Below are positions 61,049 to 64,000 of a stretch of DNA of 64,000 nt, one piece after another. The notes under the pieces are model-generated. The model did no database searches and was not told the origin of the DNA. It saw nothing but the letters and a program-made list of their open reading frames with translations. Position 1 is the first letter of the stretch; every line of letters begins with the position of its first letter. The stretch is from Bergeyella zoohelcum ATCC 43767 (GTDB taxonomy: Bacteria; Bacteroidota; Bacteroidia; Flavobacteriales; Weeksellaceae). The DNA is taken from contig NZ_JH932293.1 in NCBI RefSeq assembly GCF_000301075.1, forward strand, positions 1,101,755 through 1,165,754, in the 5' to 3' direction. Made by a program: the position numbers and the translations under genes.

Positions 61049-61678
61049 TTAAAAATATTCTTTTAGTTCATCCGAATGGAAAAGCAATTCCATCTCGCAC
61101 ATTGTTTTTTGAGGATTTTGAGGGTCGAAATTTCCAAGAGATTTGGCGTTTTCTAAAGCAGTTGATAGATACTCTTTGAGTTTTAAGTAAATATCTTGAT
61201 TTTTTGTGAAAAAGTCTTCTGTTTTTTCGTATCCCTCTATATACTTTTTCAATTCCTTTTCTGCATTAGAGCAAGAATTAAATGTTTTTGTAGTTTTTAT
61301 ATAGTGAAGCAGAAACCAATATTCAAGACAAGGATTATTGACAATAACAACGACTTTTTTATTTTTGAGTAGCTTGTTTCTGTAGTTTATAAACTTCTCA
61401 CTTGGTTTTTGGTTTCCTTTTTTGGCTTCTCTATCTTCTTTGAGAATGGTATCAAAATCAATAATCCAAAAAACTTTGTCAAATTCCTCTTCGGCTAATT
61501 TACATACCTTATTGTATTGCTGCTCTATGCTTTTTTTCTGTGGAATTTCAGGTTTTATTTTCACTCGTATTTGTCGTTTATTTCGTTTGAGCATTTGCAA
61601 ATACCAGAACTCGGTATCTCCATCAACTACCACAGCAAAAGTGGGATTGGTTTTGGGTGTCCTTCTATTACTTTTCAT
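61049..61678 (-). CDS. rloB: RloB family protein (TOPRIM-like, AbiLii-type)
   Basis: This 209-residue protein of the RloB family has FAVVVDGDTEFWYLQML near residue 15 (acidic TOPRIM-like Glu), FWIIDFDTILKED near residue 70 (DxD) and NPCLEYWFLLHY near residue 118. The family pairs with RloA ATPases and with the lactococcal abortive-infection protein AbiLii. It is thought to be the effector nuclease-like partner. The start ATG at 61678 (MKSNRRTPKTN) lies 4 bp after the rloA stop; the TTG at 61688-61690 overlapping rloA is less likely. Confidence 0.85.
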   Translation of the reverse strand: MKSNRRTPKTNPTFAVVVDGDTEFWYLQMLKRNKRQIRVKIKPEIPQKKSIEQQYNKVCKLAEEEFDKVFWIIDFDTILKEDREAKKGNQKPSEKFINYRNKLLKNKKVVVIVNNPCLEYWFLLHYIKTTKTFNSCSNAEKELKKYIEGYEKTEDFFTKNQDIYLKLKEYLSTALENAKSLGNFDPQNPQKTMCEMELLFHSDELKEYF

Positions 61679-61682
61679 AGCA

Positions 61683-62975
61683 TTAATCAATGTAAGTATC
61701 GCCTAAATTAGGAGTTCCGCTTAGTTTTCCACTTTTGTAGGCATTCAAAATATTGGTTGTATCGCGAATAACCGAAGTATCAAAATCAGCCAATGAGTAA
61801 AGCTCTGTGGCACAACCTTCTCCTTTGTTGGTAAACCATATGGCATCGTTTCTGAAAAGGTCTTTATCGTTTAAAATTTCTCTGTTATGCGTGGTTGCGA
61901 TGAGCTGAGAATTTTTAGCATTTAAAAGAAACGAAAGCAAAAAGTGCAAATACAAATCAGGATGTAAAGAAGTTTCCAACTCGTCAATGGGAAAAGCCGT
62001 TGAAGTTTTTATCAGTAAAGCCAATAGTCCTGCAAAACTATAGTAGCGTTTTGTACCTTCGGATTCTAAATCTAAGGGGAGATAGTATTTGGCTCCATTT
62101 ACGGTATGCTCAAATTCTGTTTTAACTGCTGTGATTTTACCTTTTCTTTCTAATTCTATAATTTTTTCTTCAGGTATATCATTTTGTGTTTTCAGGAAAT
62201 CAAGAAAACCATTGGGCAATTTATTTTCTTCTTCTTTTATCACGATATCCGAAATATTCAAATCAGCTTTTTTTAGTATAGAAAGTATATCTGATTTAGC
62301 TATTTCCTTATTATCAATTTTACTTGTTACAAATCCTTCCAATTGGGTTTTCGTATAAATAAGAGGTTTTAAATAAGTCCTAAACCAATCCACGACTTCC
62401 TGCAATTCTTTACATTCGATATTGGTTTTTAAGAATCCACCCAAAACGGTATTGTTCCACAAAGTATTTGCTGTGAGGGTTTTCTGAGAAATAGTATCAA
62501 CACTGACTTTACTCCCAAAACTAATTTTGGTTAATTGTTTTTCCAAATCGGTCGTTCTTTTAAAAACATTGGCTTTTCTAGAATTGTTATAAGAATACAA
62601 GGCCTCCGAAACTATGGCTTTTTGGGAAAATTCTACTTCGTATAAGTATTTTACTTCGTTTTGGAGAAACTCAATGGTAAAAAAAGAATTTTGGTTGGGA
62701 GTATCAACATCAAACAAAAACGGATTAAAATCTAATTCTTCACTCTTTTTTTCCAAAGGATTCATTACCATACTACCCAAAAAGTTAAGAGCTTTGAGTA
62801 TGGTAGTTTTCCCAGAGGCATTAGCTCCATAAATTAGAGCAAGTTTCAAAATCCTATGCTTTCCTGATTGTATGATATAAGTATCTTCAAGATGTGTTGA
62901 TTTGTCTGCTTCAAATGAAAGCTTTTGCTTGTCCTTTATAGAGCCAAAGTTTTGAACAGTGAAATTAATAATCAT
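61683..62975 (-). CDS. rloA: RloA family AAA15/ABC-type ATPase (AbiLi-like)
   Basis: This 430-residue ATPase has FTVQNFGSIKDKQKLSFEA at the start (SMC/ABC-like), Walker A GANASGKT (50-57), a long helical middle, and a Walker B/D-loop region FPIDELETSLHPDLYLHFLL followed by SQLIATTHNREIL. It matches the RloA/AAA15 (COG1106) group. It is followed by rloB after 4 bp; the pair resembles AbiL and, more loosely, OLD- and PARIS-type ATPase plus TOPRIM immune modules. Motifs are intact, so the module is probably functional. The trigger is unknown. Confidence 0.85.
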   Translation of the reverse strand: MIINFTVQNFGSIKDKQKLSFEADKSTHLEDTYIIQSGKHRILKLALIYGANASGKTTILKALNFLGSMVMNPLEKKSEELDFNPFLFDVDTPNQNSFFTIEFLQNEVKYLYEVEFSQKAIVSEALYSYNNSRKANVFKRTTDLEKQLTKISFGSKVSVDTISQKTLTANTLWNNTVLGGFLKTNIECKELQEVVDWFRTYLKPLIYTKTQLEGFVTSKIDNKEIAKSDILSILKKADLNISDIVIKEEENKLPNGFLDFLKTQNDIPEEKIIELERKGKITAVKTEFEHTVNGAKYYLPLDLESEGTKRYYSFAGLLALLIKTSTAFPIDELETSLHPDLYLHFLLSFLLNAKNSQLIATTHNREILNDKDLFRNDAIWFTNKGEGCATELYSLADFDTSVIRDTTNILNAYKSGKLSGTPNLGDTYID

Positions 62976-63488
62976 TTTGATGCTCTTATTTGTAATTCGG
63001 TTACAAAAATAGTGTTTTATTTGTAATTATTTGCATATTTTAAAGTAAAAATAACTGTTTGTTTTTGGCGGGAAGTGGGGGGGCAAACCCCCGACCCTCT
63101 ACACTGAATTGAGATTACTTTTACAATTGCTCCCAATGCCTTATAGCGTTGGAACATAGCTCCATTCTTCCCGCGAGGGCTATCCCGCTCACTATACTTT
63201 TTATATTATTCATAGTCATAATAAGACATTCACTTTTTTCCATAATTATTTTAATTAGAGGGAAGAATATGAATACTCCAACTATGGACATTGTAGCATC
63301 AATTGTTACGGTAAACCTCAAAATTCAGTTCTTTCTGTTCCATTTATTATGGAACTATTTTTTATACTCTTTTTTATAAAGGAGGAAAAACCTTTTGCCT
63401 TTTTATTTCTTTGCCATTATCAATATCATTTAATAAAACGAGGTAATCCAATCTCTTAAATTACCTCATTCTCAAATTTCCAAATTAT
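62976..63488. other. 513-bp gap between rloA and valS with an odd GC-rich tract
   Basis: No gene was recognised. Bases 63066-63104 hold a G-rich then C-rich tract able to fold (GGGGGG and CCCCC a few bases apart), and 63165-63195 hold a second GC-rich piece (CCCGCGAGGGCTATCCCGC). Both contrast with the AT-rich surroundings. The tract does not fold as a tRNA by eye. Confidence 0.45.
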
Positions 63489-64000
63489 CTAATTCCCCAA
63501 CCCTCTCAATTTCTCTTCTAATAGAGCAATTTTCTCTTGGGCGTCTTTTTGTTTTTTGCGTTCGTTTTCTACGATTTCGGGTTTGGCATTGGCGACGAAT
63601 TTCTCATTGCTCAACTTCTTCTCTACTGAAACCAAGAAACCTTTTAGATAAGCCAATTCCTCTTCGGTTTTCTTTTTCTCTTCGCCCAAATCAAGGTTTT
63701 CACTGAGTGGAATGGAAATTTCCGTAGCTCCTACCAAGAAAGTAACGCTCGGCTTGTCGGTTTTCGTTCCAAAGTGAATTTCTGAAACATTGGCCAATTT
63801 TCTTACCACGGCTTCGTTTTCAAACGCTGTAGCATTGGTGTAGATTTCTACAACTTCCCTTGGCGAAATCCCTTTGCTTTGGCGGTAGTTTCTCACGCCT
63901 GAGATAAGTTCTTGAGCAAAAGCGAAAGCCTCTATCACTTTTGAGTCAAAGGCTGCAGCTGTTTTTTGTTGGGCAATGACTAGAGCCTCTTCGCGCGTGC
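63489..64000 (-). CDS. valS: valyl-tRNA synthetase, C-terminal part
   Basis: This is the 3' end of valS, with the frame open to the window edge (TREEALVIAQ... is read from base 63998 on the minus strand), so the start lies outside. The visible part includes the end of the anticodon-binding domain (FAQELISGVRNYRQSKGISPREVVEIY) and the ValS-specific C-terminal coiled-coil arm (EEKKKTEEELAYLKGFLVSVEKKLSNEKFVANAKPEIVENERKKQKDAQEKI), which binds the tRNA. The coiled coil distinguishes it from the isoleucyl and leucyl enzymes. Confidence 0.93.
   Translation of the reverse strand, partial: TREEALVIAQQKTAAAFDSKVIEAFAFAQELISGVRNYRQSKGISPREVVEIYTNATAFENEAVVRKLANVSEIHFGTKTDKPSVTFLVGATEISIPLSENLDLGEEKKKTEEELAYLKGFLVSVEKKLSNEKFVANAKPEIVENERKKQKDAQEKIALLEEKLRGLGN

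Noticed and set aside
63060-63200. tRNA gene next to valS
   Set aside because: No cloverleaf could be drawn: no matching acceptor arms and no TTCRANNC loop in the right place.

Overview
The window reads as the chromosome of a low-GC member of the Bacteroidota, class Flavobacteriia, probably near Weeksellaceae (inference). It carries the type IX secretion/gliding genes porV, porU and gldJ, a bifunctional ornithine-lipid synthase (OlsF-type), a GLPGLI-family exported protein, DUF4294 and PorT-like barrels. Many genes have the Bacteroidota promoter box TAnnTTTG just upstream, and few have a clear Shine-Dalgarno sequence.

Layout. (1) 1-298: 3' end of mnmE. (2) 280-7668: a very AT-rich integrative element with a tyrosine integrase, two HTH (excisionase-like) proteins, a VirE_N/BT4734-type replication protein and small unknown cargo genes. 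It is bounded by a 30-bp direct repeat formed from the last codons of mnmE. (3) 7.8-52 kb: mostly core genes. These include a hen1-pnkp RNA-repair operon, polyprenyl synthase, nfu/mrp Fe-S genes, aspartokinase, olsF, aroC followed by three thioredoxin-fold genes, an M42 peptidase with rpe, two tandem barrel proteins, an AraC regulator with a DUF417 membrane protein, topB, a decayed ISAs1-type transposase, dapA, porV-porU-gldJ, murF, GH25 lysozyme, a ribB-type gene with a degenerate ribA domain, mazG, a fused ccsBA, hisS and a deoxyhypusine-synthase-like gene. (4) 52-63 kb: a defence island on the minus strand, holding a Mokosh type I pair (kinase-helicase plus PLD nuclease), a DUF4932 protein, RhuM, DUF6261 and a RloA/RloB (AbiL-like) ATPase-TOPRIM pair. 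(5) 63489-64000: 3' part of valS.

The most informative structural observation is in region 4. A block of about 6.5 kb holding mkoA, mkoB and the DUF4932 gene is flanked by two near-identical 103-bp copies of the deoxyhypusine-synthase-like gene's upstream region. The outer copy keeps that gene's promoter box and first four codons and points at mkoA. This suggests that the Mokosh block was inserted next to the gene with duplication of its 5' region. Palindromic repeat families and three TTTCACT-nn-AGTGAAA dyads at about 41-bp spacing decorate the rest of the island. No tRNA, rRNA or CRISPR array was recognised.
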